This document shows, one piece after another, positions 1 through 7,701 of a stretch of 16,284 nucleotides of DNA (the stretch's first letter is position 1; every line of letters starts with the position of its first letter). This DNA is from Planctomycetota bacterium. GTDB lineage: Bacteria; Planctomycetota; UBA1135. The DNA is taken from assembly GCA_003501525.1 (NCBI GenBank), contig DNPI01000059.1, positions 1 to 16,284 of the forward strand. The letters are read 5' to 3'. The notes beneath the pieces are model-generated. The model was not told where the DNA came from. It ran no database searches and saw nothing but the letters and a program-made list of their open reading frames with translations. The translations under genes were made by a program, and so were the position numbers.

Positions 1-1
1 T

Positions 2-526
2 ACTTTGCGGGATAAGATTCGCAATCGAGAAGGAGTCAAGCTTGGCTGGCTTCTTGACGTAGCTCGCACCTTAGAAAGGACCGTGCGGATGGGTTGGGCC
101 TGTCACGGTGATGTTAAGCCTGAAAACATCCTGGTTACTCCCACCGAAGAGGTGATATTGATTGATCCAGCTCCTTCGACTGGTCGGTCAGATGAAGTTG
201 TAGCCACTCCTTGGTACAACCCTTTTCTGCGTCGCGATGCCAAAGGTGACACTCAAAGCTTAGGAATTATTCTCTATGAACTTCTTTGCGGATCTTTGCC
301 TTTCGAAAAAGCACCTTTCCATTGGTCCGGTGCTGAGGAAAAATCCGCGAATCAAGAAGCACGTGATTTAGATCGCTCCCTGTATCTCGCCTACCCTCGC
401 CCGCAGGAAGTTAACTCCAAGGCGCCTCGTGAGCTGGAGCGAATGATTTACTTGACTCTTTGCGATGAGGCCTATGGCCTTTCCGACTTCCGATCGGACC
501 TCGAGGATTTCCTCCTTCGGTCCTAG
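2..526 (+). CDS. Serine/threonine protein kinase-like protein, C-terminal part (5' end outside window)
   Basis: The frame is open to the left edge, so this is the C-terminal lobe of a longer protein. Numbering from the TTG at position 5, the catalytic loop reads HGDVKPEN, with D36 as the proton acceptor, K38, and N41 as a metal ligand. The canonical HRD is therefore HGD. The metal-binding DFG motif is replaced by D54-P-A, and no clear APE motif follows. D82-x-x-S-L-G matches the conserved DxWSxG of helix F, and the following LYELLCGSLPFE is typical of helix F to G in bacterial Hanks-type kinases. No transmembrane or sensor domain follows, and the protein ends about 90 residues after helix F. 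The family phosphorylates proteins on Ser/Thr. The aberrant activation segment leaves it open whether this one is fully active, so kinase fold is more certain than kinase activity. A terminator directly downstream separates it from the next gene. Confidence 0.85.
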   Translation, partial: TLRDKIRNREGVKLGWLLDVARTLERTVRMGWACHGDVKPENILVTPTEEVILIDPAPSTGRSDEVVATPWYNPFLRRDAKGDTQSLGIILYELLCGSLPFEKAPFHWSGAEEKSANQEARDLDRSLYLAYPRPQEVNSKAPRELERMIYLTLCDEAYGLSDFRSDLEDFLLRS

Positions 527-552
527 TCCTTTTTCGGCATATAACCTCCTTT

Positions 553-597
553 GGGTCGACGTCTTCCTGGCGTCGGCCCTTTCCCTTTTCTTATTCT
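553..597 (+). terminator. Rho-independent terminator after the kinase gene
   Basis: A 9-base-pair stem is formed by GGGTCGACG (553-561) and CGTCGGCCC (571-579), with one G-T wobble and a 9-base loop. It is followed by the T-rich tail TTTCCCTTTTCTTATTCT (580-597). It lies 27 bases after the kinase stop codon and just before the mscS start. It probably ends kinase transcription and limits read-through into mscS. The tail is interrupted by Cs, so termination may be partial. Confidence 0.65.
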
Positions 598-603
598 GGG
601 TGC

Positions 604-1701
604 ATGCAAGAACCCTCAACAGTGGTAGGAATCGGCACGAAACTATTTGGGCAGCTACCTTCTTGGTTAATACGGATACTGGAGTATCCAGCGGTGGAGG
701 TGTGTCTTGTCTTGGGATCTTTCTTCATATTGGCGAAGGTCGCTGATTGGGGAATTACAGGTTCGCTTAAAAAGTTGACGTCTAAAACTCGCACTGACCT
801 GGATGACAAGATCGTGGCTCTTTTCCATGGGCCAGTGGTGAAAACCGTTTTGCTTTTTGGCTTAGGGGTTGCCGTCCTTTCATTAGATGTCGGGCAGGAA
901 GCTTGGATTACTGTTCAGCGAATGCTTCTGACTCTGGCGGTTTTTGTATGGACGGTTTTCTTTTTGAAATTGTCTGGCCTATTAATGAAAGCTGCGAGTA
1001 GCGACAAGGCGCGAATGAAGGTGGTGGAGCCTACTACCTATCCTTTATTCGACAACGTAGCCAAGCTCGTGGTGGTTGCTTTGGCCTTTTATGTTCTCAT
1101 TGGAGTTTGGGAATGGGATGCGACTGGCTGGGTGGCTTCGGCTGGAATCCTTGGCCTGGCCGTGAGTTTTGCTGCTAAGGATTCACTGGCTAATCTTTTT
1201 AGTGGCATTTTTATTATCGCGGATGCGCCTTTTCGGGTGGGTGACTACATATTGCTCGATAGCGGTGAGCGTGGGGAAGTTGTTCACATTGGTTTACGAA
1301 GTACGCGGATTCTTACTCGCGATGATGTCGAAGTCACAATCCCGAACGGAATTTTGGGCAATGCGAAAATTGTGAACGAAACGGGAGGCCCGGCCCCCCG
1401 GCAGCGCGTGAGAGTTAAAGTCGGGGTTGCCTATGATTCCAATCTTGACCAAGTGCGTGAGATTCTGGCGCAAGTGGCCGCCGCTGAGGCGTTAGCGCTA
1501 GAAAGCCCTGAGCCTCGAGTTCGCTTCCGCGCTTTTGGTGAATCTAGCCTTTCGTTCGAGCTGCTCGTTTGGGTGGCTGAGCCCTCTTTGCGAGGACGGG
1601 CTCTTGATGCGTTGAATACTGCTGTTTACGAGGCATTCTCTGAGGCTGGTGTTCAAATACCCTTCCCGCAGCGCAGCGTCCAAATTCTGGAGCGTAGTTA
1701 G
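604..1701 (+). CDS. mscS: Small-conductance mechanosensitive channel, MscS family
   Basis: This 365-residue inner-membrane protein should release solutes when membrane tension rises on hypo-osmotic shock. Hydrophobic segments are visible at about 32-50, 79-96, 106-127 and 150-170. The pore helix at 174-204 is rich in Gly and Ala and ends in the family hallmark AAKDSLANLFSGIFI. It runs into the beta domain, with FRVGDYI (210-216), a GERGEVVHIGLRSTR stretch and VTIPNG (244-249). A cytoplasmic alpha/beta domain completes the protein. E. coli MscS is 286 residues with three membrane helices, so this one carries extra N-terminal helices. The ATG at 604 has no obvious Shine-Dalgarno sequence, but starting later would cut into the first membrane helix. 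It follows the kinase terminator. Its stop codon overlaps the -35 region of the suf promoter candidate, so it is probably transcribed separately from suf. The family call is firm; the exact subfamily is not. Confidence 0.93.
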   Translation: MQEPSTVVGIGTKLFGQLPSWLIRILEYPAVEVCLVLGSFFILAKVADWGITGSLKKLTSKTRTDLDDKIVALFHGPVVKTVLLFGLGVAVLSLDVGQEAWITVQRMLLTLAVFVWTVFFLKLSGLLMKAASSDKARMKVVEPTTYPLFDNVAKLVVVALAFYVLIGVWEWDATGWVASAGILGLAVSFAAKDSLANLFSGIFIIADAPFRVGDYILLDSGERGEVVHIGLRSTRILTRDDVEVTIPNGILGNAKIVNETGGPAPRQRVRVKVGVAYDSNLDQVREILAQVAAAEALALESPEPRVRFRAFGESSLSFELLVWVAEPSLRGRALDALNTAVYEAFSEAGVQIPFPQRSVQILERS

Positions 1702-1727
1702 CAGGAAAACCCCAGAAACAGTACAAT
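1698..1727 (+). promoter_or_regulatory. Candidate sigma-70-type promoter of the suf operon
   Basis: TACAAT (1722-1727) matches the -10 consensus TATAAT in five of six bases. TTAGCA (1698-1703) matches TTGACA in four of six, and the spacer is 18 bases. It lies in the 70-base gap before the Rrf2 regulator gene, and the -35 overlaps the mscS stop codon. It is the best promoter-like sequence seen in front of the operon. No transcription evidence is available, and matches this short can occur by chance. Confidence 0.45.
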
Positions 1728-1730
1728 TTC
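1706..1730 (+). promoter_or_regulatory. IscR type 2-like operator candidate overlapping the suf -10 element
   Basis: The stretch AAAACCCCA, seven bases, then TACAATTTC fits the E. coli IscR type 2 pattern (WWWWCCxYA, seven bases, TRxGGWWWW) fully in the left half. The right half fits except that GG is AA (1725-1726) and the last W is C. It covers the candidate -10, so a bound regulator would be expected to repress. The likely binder is the Rrf2 protein encoded 42 bases downstream, giving autoregulation. The pattern is borrowed from a distant organism, so this is suggestive only. Confidence 0.35.
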
Positions 1731-1757
1731 CGTCCTATTTAGCATTGCCCCTTTGTT

Positions 1758-1764
1758 GGGGGAG
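1758..1764 (+). promoter_or_regulatory. Shine-Dalgarno sequence fixing the sufR start
   Basis: GGGGGAG lies seven bases before the ATG at 1772. The same frame is open upstream to an ATG at 1649 inside mscS. That extension has no ribosome site and does not resemble an Rrf2 N-terminus, whereas [11 protein letters not shown] does. The start is therefore placed at 1772. Confidence 0.6.
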
Positions 1765-1771
1765 TTTCCCT

Positions 1772-2191
1772 ATGCTTCGTTTGACTCGCCAAGCCGATTA
1801 CGGCCTAGTAGTTCTGTCTTGTTTTGCCAGACAGTTTGAGGCCACGGTTCTGTCTGCTCGGGAGATTGCTCAATCCACGGGCTTGACTCACCCAACAGTT
1901 AGTAAGGTCATGAAGCTTTTAGCGCGAGAGGGGTTGTTGAAATCTCATCGTGGCGCTCATGGCGGCTACATGCTCAGTCGCCCGGCTTCGAATATTTCTG
2001 TGATTGAAATTGTTTCTGCCGTTGAGGGTCCAATTGGTTTTACAGAGTGTTCTGATGGCGTGGATTCAGACTGTGACATTGAAGACTCTTGTCCAGTGCG
2101 AACGCCCGCACGTCGCCTTGATGAAATTGTTAGGCGAGCTCTTGATGACGTAACCCTTGCAGAAATGGCCGGGTCGGCCATTGCGGTTTGA
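1772..2191 (+). CDS. sufR: Rrf2/IscR-family transcriptional regulator of the SUF system
   Basis: This 139-residue winged-helix repressor is of the type found at the head of suf operons in Xanthomonas and other gammaproteobacteria. The N-terminus [11 protein letters not shown], the helix-turn-helix at about 27-50 ([21 protein letters not shown]) and the wing HGGYMLSRP are standard for Rrf2 proteins. Cysteines C93, C101 and C107 sit in the ECS...C...SC loop that holds an Fe-S cluster in IscR and its relatives. The first spacing is seven residues rather than the five of E. coli IscR. It should sense cluster availability and adjust expression of the downstream genes. It starts 42 bases after an IscR-like operator candidate, and its TGA stop is two bases before the sufB ATG. 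The symbol sufR is given by position and similarity. It is not the cyanobacterial DeoR-type SufR. Confidence 0.9.
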   Translation: MLRLTRQADYGLVVLSCFARQFEATVLSAREIAQSTGLTHPTVSKVMKLLAREGLLKSHRGAHGGYMLSRPASNISVIEIVSAVEGPIGFTECSDGVDSDCDIEDSCPVRTPARRLDEIVRRALDDVTLAEMAGSAIAV

Positions 2192-2193
2192 TT

Positions 2194-3636
2194 ATGACTG
2201 AAGAGCGCATACAAGATTTAGTTTCGCGTGAATACTCAGAGGGTTTTGTTACGGAAATCGAATCTGAAACTTTAGCCCCTGGCCTTGATGAATCTGTTGT
2301 GCGGGAAATATCGTCTCGGAAAGGTGAGCCCGAATGGCTTTTAAACTGGAGGCTTAAGGCGTTTCGGAATTGGCAGGATATGTCGGAGCCTCGTTGGGCT
2401 TCTGTTGATTACGAGCCAATCGATTTCCAAGGAATTTCTTATTGGTCCGCCCCCAAGAGCGCAGAGGATGGTCCTAAGAGTTTGGATGAGGTTGATCCTG
2501 AGATCCTTGCGACGTACGAGAAGTTGGGAATCCCTTTGGCGGAGCAACAGGCTCTGGCAGGTGTGGCCGTAGACGCAGTTTTTGACAGCGTTTCGGTCGC
2601 GACTACTTTTAAAGAAAAGTTGTCGGATTTAGGCATTATCTTTTGTTCGTTTTCTGAGGCTGTTCGTGAACATTCTGATCTAGTGCAAAAGTGGCTTGGT
2701 TCTGTTGTTCCAGCTAGCGATAATTTTTATTCAGCACTTAACTCTGCGGTTTTTAGCGACGGATCTTTCGTCTACATTCCTGAGGGTGTTCGTTGCCCTA
2801 TGGATTTATCTACTTATTTCCGCATTAATGCGGCTAACACGGGGCAATTTGAGCGCACTTTAGTTGTAGCGGACAAAGGTTCTTATGTCAGCTATCTAGA
2901 AGGCTGTACTGCGCCAATGCGCGATGAGAACCAATTGCATGCTGCTGTAGTTGAATTAGTGGCCTTGGACGATGCCGAAATTAAGTATGCGACGGTACAA
3001 AACTGGTATCCGGGCGACGAGGAGGGGCGAGGTGGAATTTTCAACTTTGTGACGAAGCGAGGGAAATGCGCTGGCGCTCGTTCAAGGATTTCATGGACTC
3101 AGGTAGAGACGGGATCTGCCATTACTTGGAAATATCCCTCGTGTATTTTGCAAGGGGATGGTTCCTCCGGAGCGTTTCACTCAGTAGCTTTAACTAACCG
3201 CCGCCAGCAAGCTGATACCGGCACAAAAATGATTCATATAGGTCGAGATACAAGCAGCACAATTGTGAGCAAGGGTATTTCAGCAGGGGGTAGCCAGAAC
3301 ACCTACCGCGGCCTTGTCAAAGTAATGCCAGGGGCCACAAACGCTAGAAACTGGTCACAGTGTGATTCAATGTTGGTCGGAGATCGTTGCGGTGCCCATA
3401 CGGTTCCCTACTTTGAAGTTCGCAACCCTTCTGCCACTGTTGAGCATGAAGCGACAACGTCGAAAATAGGAGAGGACCAATTGTTTTATTGCCGGCAACG
3501 TGGAATACCTGAAGAGGATGCAGTGAGCATGATTGTTAATGGCTTTTGCAAGGAAGTGTTTCGAGAGCTTCCGATGGAATTCGCGGTAGAAGCTCGGAAG
3601 CTTTTGGGTGTAAGCCTTGAGGGGGCGGTCGGATGA
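2194..3636 (+). CDS. sufB: Fe-S cluster assembly scaffold protein SufB
   Basis: SufB is the core of the cytoplasmic SufBC2D scaffold, where sulfur from SufS/SufU and iron are built into a nascent cluster. The protein is 480 residues, close to the 495 of E. coli. The beta-helix core includes EGCTAPM (C238), [15 protein letters not shown], and the C-terminal signature SQCDSML (C390), [16 protein letters not shown] and VEHEATTSK (E419). C390 and E419 align by eye with E. coli C405 and E434, which are important for assembly. The ATG at 2194 was preferred over an in-frame TTG at 2188 that overlaps the regulator's stop codon. No Shine-Dalgarno is evident, and translation is probably coupled to sufR two bases upstream. 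Its stop overlaps the sufC start as ATGA. Confidence 0.97.
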   Translation: MTEERIQDLVSREYSEGFVTEIESETLAPGLDESVVREISSRKGEPEWLLNWRLKAFRNWQDMSEPRWASVDYEPIDFQGISYWSAPKSAEDGPKSLDEVDPEILATYEKLGIPLAEQQALAGVAVDAVFDSVSVATTFKEKLSDLGIIFCSFSEAVREHSDLVQKWLGSVVPASDNFYSALNSAVFSDGSFVYIPEGVRCPMDLSTYFRINAANTGQFERTLVVADKGSYVSYLEGCTAPMRDENQLHAAVVELVALDDAEIKYATVQNWYPGDEEGRGGIFNFVTKRGKCAGARSRISWTQVETGSAITWKYPSCILQGDGSSGAFHSVALTNRRQQADTGTKMIHIGRDTSSTIVSKGISAGGSQNTYRGLVKVMPGATNARNWSQCDSMLVGDRCGAHTVPYFEVRNPSATVEHEATTSKIGEDQLFYCRQRGIPEEDAVSMIVNGFCKEVFRELPMEFAVEARKLLGVSLEGAVG

Positions 3637-4397
3637 GTTTGCTGTCAATAGAAGGCTTGTGTGTTGAAGTTGGCGGCACGCCAATTTTGAAGGGCCTTGA
3701 TTTAGAGATGCCTGCTGGCGAAGTCCATGCTGTTATGGGCCCGAATGGATCGGGCAAGAGCACTCTCGCGAATGTCCTTGCCGGTAGACCTGGATATGAA
3801 ATTACTGCTGGAACAATTAGGTATCGCGGCTCTAGCCTTCTCGAGCTGGAGCCAGAAGAACGCGCCTGCGCCGGCGTGTTTTTAGCATTCCAGTATCCGG
3901 TGGAAATCCCAGGAGTAAGTAATGCCTACTTTCTGCGGGCTGCGCTTAATGCGCGCCACCGCGTTGCCGAGGAACCCGAAGTGGACGCGATGGATTTCCT
4001 GAATCTAGTGCGAGAGAAAATGGTAGATCTCGGTATTACCGAAGAGCTTCTCAATCGCTCAGTGAACGAGGGGTTTTCAGGAGGAGAGAAGAAACGCAAT
4101 GAAATTCTCCAAATGGCCATATTGAACCCTGATTTGGCGATTCTCGATGAAACGGATTCTGGCCTTGACATTGACGCTTTGAAAGTCGTGGCTTCAGGTG
4201 TCAATGCTTTGCGTTGTCCGGAAAAATCAGTGCTCATGATTACCCATTATCAGCGACTACTTGACCATGTGGTCCCGGACAGGGTCCATGTCCTCTCTAA
4301 AGGGGTTATTGTTCGTTCGGGTGGCGGAGAGCTTGCACTCCAACTGGAGGATAAGGGTTATGGCTGGCTAGATGAGGCTGAAGCGGCAGTCGACTAA
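3633..4397 (+). CDS. sufC: Fe-S cluster assembly ATPase SufC
   Basis: This 254-residue ABC-type ATPase dimerises on SufB and SufD and drives the conformational change needed for cluster assembly. It is not a membrane transporter. Walker A is GPNGSGKST (36-44), the signature is [11 protein letters not shown] (148-158), Walker B is [12 protein letters not shown] (168-179) with catalytic E173, and the switch histidine is H205 in MITHY. The GEKKRNE and DSGLDIDAL variants are characteristic of SufC rather than import or export ATPases. The start ATG overlaps the sufB stop by four bases, with GAGGGGG a few bases upstream. All nucleotide-binding motifs are intact. Confidence 0.98.
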   Translation: MSLLSIEGLCVEVGGTPILKGLDLEMPAGEVHAVMGPNGSGKSTLANVLAGRPGYEITAGTIRYRGSSLLELEPEERACAGVFLAFQYPVEIPGVSNAYFLRAALNARHRVAEEPEVDAMDFLNLVREKMVDLGITEELLNRSVNEGFSGGEKKRNEILQMAILNPDLAILDETDSGLDIDALKVVASGVNALRCPEKSVLMITHYQRLLDHVVPDRVHVLSKGVIVRSGGGELALQLEDKGYGWLDEAEAAVD

Positions 4398-4398
4398 C

Positions 4399-5736
4399 AT
4401 GAATCGACTCAGAATTACCGAGGCTTTCGCCGATTGTCCCCAGACTGCGTGTCCGGCACTTGATCGCTATCGCCAGGAAGGTTTTTCCCGGTTCGAGGCA
4501 TTGGGTTGGCCTACTCGTGCTAATGAATCTTGGCATTGGACCGATGCTTCGCCATTAGCTAAGGCGGAGTTTATTTCTCCGTGGTCGCCGGGTAGTGCCG
4601 TCTTGGATGATGAGCATTTCTCGCCGATATTTCTGGCTGGCGATGCTCCGTCTCAATTAGTTTTCATCAATGGGCGGCACTGTCCGAAATACGACAGAAC
4701 GGGCCAGCTCCCAGAAGGTGTCGAGATTGTTTCTTTAGCCCGACTTGCTCAAGAGAATCCGTCTGCGATGGCAGAGCTTTTAACCAAGCTCCCTGGATCT
4801 CCCGAGAGCTCTTTCTTGGCGCTGGCAGATGCTTTTTTTCACGATGGTCTATGGCTGAACCTTGCGCCCGGAGCAGTTCTTGAGGGCCCTCTTCATCTCA
4901 TACACATTTCGACTGGTGCTGATGGGCCCCCAGCTAGTTTCCCTAGAATGATTATTACTGCGGGGGAAGACAGCCGAGCTTCGATTGTCGAAACATATGC
5001 AGGCCGAGGAGGAGGTGCTTCATTGACTGGTGCGGTCACAGAGGTGTGTCTCGCAGAGAAAGCCGAGGTAGTCCATTGCCGCATTCAAGAAGAAGGGCTG
5101 GGGGCTTTTCACTGGGGCCTAGTAAGAGCTACTCAGCAGGCGAGTAGCCGTTTTCATTCGCATGTGGTTGGCCTAGGTGGTTTTTGGAGTCGTACTGAGA
5201 TTGAGGTTCTGTTAGCTGGTGAGGGTGCTCATGCGCAGTTAGATGGTCTTTACGTTGGTGGCGGCAATCGCCACCTTGATCACCACACTTTTGTCGATCA
5301 TGCGGTCCCAATGTGCACGAGCAATGAGGCTTATCGAGGGATTCTTGATGGTGAAGCACGGGGCATTTTTCAAGGTAAAGTTCGAGTCCGACAAGATGCT
5401 CAAAAAACTGAAGCGCATCAGTCAAACCGGAATCTACTTCTTTCTTCCAAAGCTCGAGCAGATGCGAAGCCACAGCTCGAAATTCTTGCTGACGATGTTA
5501 TTTGTAGTCACGGTGCGACTATTGGCGAGCTCGATGAAGCGGCCCTGTTTTATCTTCAATCTCGTGGTGTCGGCAGAGAAGAGGCTCGGCGCATCTTGGT
5601 CTTCGCTTTCGCTGGTGCTGTTGCCGATAAAATCCCTGTTTTTGATTTGCGTTGCCGGGTTGACCGCATGCTAGCGAGCTGGCTGGCCGGAGAGGAAAAT
5701 CTAGATTTTGATGCACGCGTTGAGGTGCCAGCGTGA
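4399..5736 (+). CDS. sufD: Fe-S cluster assembly scaffold protein SufD
   Basis: SufD is the SufB paralogue that completes the SufBC2D complex and helps with iron entry. The protein has 445 residues, compared with 423 in E. coli. A variable N-terminal helical region is followed by the beta-helix core, for example FHSHVVGLGGFWSRTEIEV (252-270) and HLDHHTFVDH (292-301). The C-terminal signature is EAHQSNRNLLLS, then CSHGATIGELDE with H371, which by eye corresponds to E. coli H360, a proposed cluster-assembly residue. The ATG at 4399 lies one base after the sufC stop and gives the expected N-terminus. An earlier in-frame ATG at 4372 inside sufC would add nine residues and is less likely. Its TGA overlaps the GTG of sufS. 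Confidence 0.96.
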   Translation: MNRLRITEAFADCPQTACPALDRYRQEGFSRFEALGWPTRANESWHWTDASPLAKAEFISPWSPGSAVLDDEHFSPIFLAGDAPSQLVFINGRHCPKYDRTGQLPEGVEIVSLARLAQENPSAMAELLTKLPGSPESSFLALADAFFHDGLWLNLAPGAVLEGPLHLIHISTGADGPPASFPRMIITAGEDSRASIVETYAGRGGGASLTGAVTEVCLAEKAEVVHCRIQEEGLGAFHWGLVRATQQASSRFHSHVVGLGGFWSRTEIEVLLAGEGAHAQLDGLYVGGGNRHLDHHTFVDHAVPMCTSNEAYRGILDGEARGIFQGKVRVRQDAQKTEAHQSNRNLLLSSKARADAKPQLEILADDVICSHGATIGELDEAALFYLQSRGVGREEARRILVFAFAGAVADKIPVFDLRCRVDRMLASWLAGEENLDFDARVEVPA

Positions 5737-6944
5737 GTCGTTGGCGTGCGGATTTCCCAGGTCTTGACCAGGTCATTAACGGCAAGGAATTAATCTACTT
5801 GGACAACGCGGCAACTACGCAGAAGCCGGAAGCGGTGCTTGCTGCTGTTGACTATGCTCAGCGCATTGATTGCTCCAATGTTCATCGAGGAGTTCATGCT
5901 CTTAGCCTTCGGGCTACAGCTTCTTTTGAAGAGGCCCGGCGGAAGATGGCTAGGTTCATAAATGCAAGTTCTTCGGAAGAGGTCATCTTTGTTCGTGGCG
6001 CAACGGAGGCCATCAATTTAGTGGCGCACTCCTGGGGCGACACGAATATCAAGAGAGGGGACAAGGTACTCGTTACAGAGTTAGATCATCATTCCAATAT
6101 TGTTCCTTGGCAGCTGGTTTGTGAGCGGGTAGGCGCGCAGGTTGAGTGGGTGCCAGTCCTGATGAATGGGACTCTCGACCTGAAAGTTGCTCATGAGATT
6201 CTTAGCTCTGGTGAGGTCAAAATTTTCGCTTTTGGGCATGTCTCCAATGCTTTGGGGACAATTAATCCTGTCCAAGAGATGGTTGCCATGGCTCATGAAT
6301 TCGGAGCTTTAGCCTTAGTCGACGGTGCCCAAGCATCTCCTCATATTGCGATTGATGTCGAGGATTTAGGCGCTGATTTTTATGCTCTTTCTGGGCATAA
6401 GATGTATGGGCCTTCCGGCATTGGCGTTTTGTGGGGCAAGATTGAGCACTTAGCGGGTATGCCTCCGTGGCAGGGAGGCGGTGACATGATTCGTTCGGTC
6501 TCTATTGAAGGCACAACCTTTGCGGAGCCACCTTTCCGTTTTGAGGCCGGAACTCCTAATGTTGCTGGTGCCATTGGATTGGGAGCGGCATCAGTGTTTA
6601 TCGAAGAAGCCGGGTTGTCGGCAATCGCCGAGCACGAAGCTTTGCTTGTTAATAAAGCTGCAGAGTCTCTCGCTGAGATTAAGGGTGTCCGCCTAATGGG
6701 TGAAAAATCGAAACGAGTAGGCGCGGTTTCTTTCGTTATTGATGGGGTTCACCCTCACGATGTGGGGACCTTGCTGGACCAGGAGGGCATTGCTGTTCGT
6801 ACGGGCCATCATTGCGCTCAGCCGCTTATGGATCGACTTGGGATTCCTGCGACAGTGCGCGCCTCCTTTGGTCTTTACAATACCCTGGAAGAGATAGATT
6901 CCCTTCAAGCGGGAGTCGAAAAAGTTGTGGGGGTGTTCGCGTGA
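5733..6944 (+). CDS. sufS: Cysteine desulfurase SufS (group II)
   Basis: This 403-residue PLP enzyme converts L-cysteine to L-alanine and leaves a persulfide on its active-site cysteine for SUF cluster assembly. The N-terminal YLDNAATTQKP, DHHSN (118-122), the PLP-stacking and phosphate region and the Schiff-base lysine K223 in SGHKMYGPSG are all present. The catalytic C361 in RTGHHCAQPLM sits in the short-loop context of group II (SufS/CsdA) enzymes, which need a partner such as SufU or SufE for good activity. SufU is encoded next. It starts with GTG, overlapping the sufD stop as GTGA, and its own TGA overlaps the sufU GTG in the same way. Length and motifs indicate a complete and functional enzyme. 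Confidence 0.97.
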   Translation: MSRWRADFPGLDQVINGKELIYLDNAATTQKPEAVLAAVDYAQRIDCSNVHRGVHALSLRATASFEEARRKMARFINASSSEEVIFVRGATEAINLVAHSWGDTNIKRGDKVLVTELDHHSNIVPWQLVCERVGAQVEWVPVLMNGTLDLKVAHEILSSGEVKIFAFGHVSNALGTINPVQEMVAMAHEFGALALVDGAQASPHIAIDVEDLGADFYALSGHKMYGPSGIGVLWGKIEHLAGMPPWQGGGDMIRSVSIEGTTFAEPPFRFEAGTPNVAGAIGLGAASVFIEEAGLSAIAEHEALLVNKAAESLAEIKGVRLMGEKSKRVGAVSFVIDGVHPHDVGTLLDQEGIAVRTGHHCAQPLMDRLGIPATVRASFGLYNTLEEIDSLQAGVEKVVGVFA

Positions 6945-7396
6945 GTGGTGTTGAAGACCTTTACCAAGAAATGATTCTTGACCATTACAAATCTCCGCGC
7001 AACTTCGGGAAATTAGAGAATCCCGATTCTGAGATTGAAGGGAGGAATCCTTTGTGTGGGGACCATTTGGTTGTTCAGATGCGATTCGAAAAAGATCAAA
7101 TAGCGGAGGTCGCTTTCGAGGGCGATGGATGCGCTATTTCAAAAGCTTCGGCTTCTGTAATGACGGAAACGATTCGGGGTATGACTCGTGGCGAATTCCA
7201 GGAGGTCTTTGCTGTTTTTCAGGCTCTCGTAACCGGGGTTGAGTCTGATTCTGTGCTAGAGCTTGGGAAATTAGCAGCATTTGGCGGGGTTGCTGCTTTT
7301 CCCGCTCGCGTGAAGTGTGCAGTCTTAGCTTGGCACACAGCCAAAGCGGCATTAGAAGGACACAAAGGATCTATTTCGACCGAGGAGAAAGTATGA
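6941..7396 (+). CDS. sufU: SufU sulfur-transfer protein (IscU-like, zinc-dependent)
   Basis: This 151-residue protein should accept persulfide sulfur from SufS and pass it to SufBCD. It carries the SufU zinc ligands: C39 and D41 in NPLCGDH, C64 in DGCAISKAS and C126 in PARVKCAVLAW. About twenty extra residues between C64 and C126 (roughly 80-100) distinguish SufU from the IscU scaffold. The start is the GTG at 6941, which overlaps the sufS stop as GTGA and gives SGVEDLYQEMILDHYKSPRN, the normal SufU N-terminus. The frame stays open upstream to 6812 inside sufS, but that stretch is not SufU-like. Pairing with a group II desulfurase and lack of sufE matches the layout known from Gram-positive and several other phyla. 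Confidence 0.95.
   Translation: MSGVEDLYQEMILDHYKSPRNFGKLENPDSEIEGRNPLCGDHLVVQMRFEKDQIAEVAFEGDGCAISKASASVMTETIRGMTRGEFQEVFAVFQALVTGVESDSVLELGKLAAFGGVAAFPARVKCAVLAWHTAKAALEGHKGSISTEEKV
7382..7387 (+). promoter_or_regulatory. Shine-Dalgarno sequence of sufT
   Basis: GAGGAG sits five bases before the ATG at 7393, inside the last codons of sufU. It is among the clearest ribosome sites in the operon. It supports the 7393 start over the longer frame that opens at 7315 within sufU. Confidence 0.6.
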
Positions 7397-7701
7397 CTCT
7401 CGAGCAGCAGAAAGAAGCAATCATTGCGGTTCTTAAAACTATCCGCGATCCCGAAATCCCAGTTGATATTTACTCAATGGGTTTAATCTACGGCATAGAG
7501 GTAGATGGCGCTGACGTTTCCATTGAGATGACCCTTACGACTCCTGCCTGTCCAGTTGCTGAATCTCTGCCGAAGGAGGTAGAGACAAAAGTTGCTGCGC
7601 TTGAGGGGATTGAAGCTGTTCGAGTTGACTTAGTGTGGGATCCCCCTTGGTCCGTCGAAAAACTTAGCGAAGCGGCTCGCCTTGAGATGGGTTTGATGTA
7701 G
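7393..7701 (+). CDS. sufT: SufT, DUF59/MIP18-family Fe-S maturation factor
   Basis: This 102-residue single-domain protein of the DUF59 (PaaD/MIP18) family is known from other bacteria as an auxiliary factor in maturation of Fe-S proteins. The family motif is IRDPEIPVDIYSMGLIYGI, beginning near residue 17. It is followed by the strand ending in TTPACP (49-54), whose C53 is the conserved reactive cysteine, and by the W-DPPW segment near 82-86. Its ATG overlaps the sufU stop as ATGA. It is the last gene of the suf operon. The final 38 bases lie opposite the 3' end of the converging heme-protein gene. Many SufT proteins carry an extra N-terminal part; this one is the minimal form. Confidence 0.92.
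   Translation: MTLEQQKEAIIAVLKTIRDPEIPVDIYSMGLIYGIEVDGADVSIEMTLTTPACPVAESLPKEVETKVAALEGIEAVRVDLVWDPPWSVEKLSEAARLEMGLM

Noticed and set aside
540..545. TATAAC as a -10 element for mscS
   Set aside because: It has no convincing -35 and lies upstream of the terminator hairpin at 553-597, which would stop the transcript before mscS.
1649..1771. N-terminal extension of the Rrf2 regulator starting inside mscS
   Set aside because: The extension has no ribosome site and does not resemble the family; GGGGGAG plus ATG at 1772 gives the standard N-terminus.
2188..2193. TTG start for sufB two codons before the ATG
   Set aside because: It overlaps the regulator stop codon, and the ATG at 2194 is the stronger start.
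5129..5473. 114-codon minus-strand open frame opposite sufD
   Set aside because: It is antisense to an unambiguous sufD core region, and its His/Gln-rich translation looks like a shadow.
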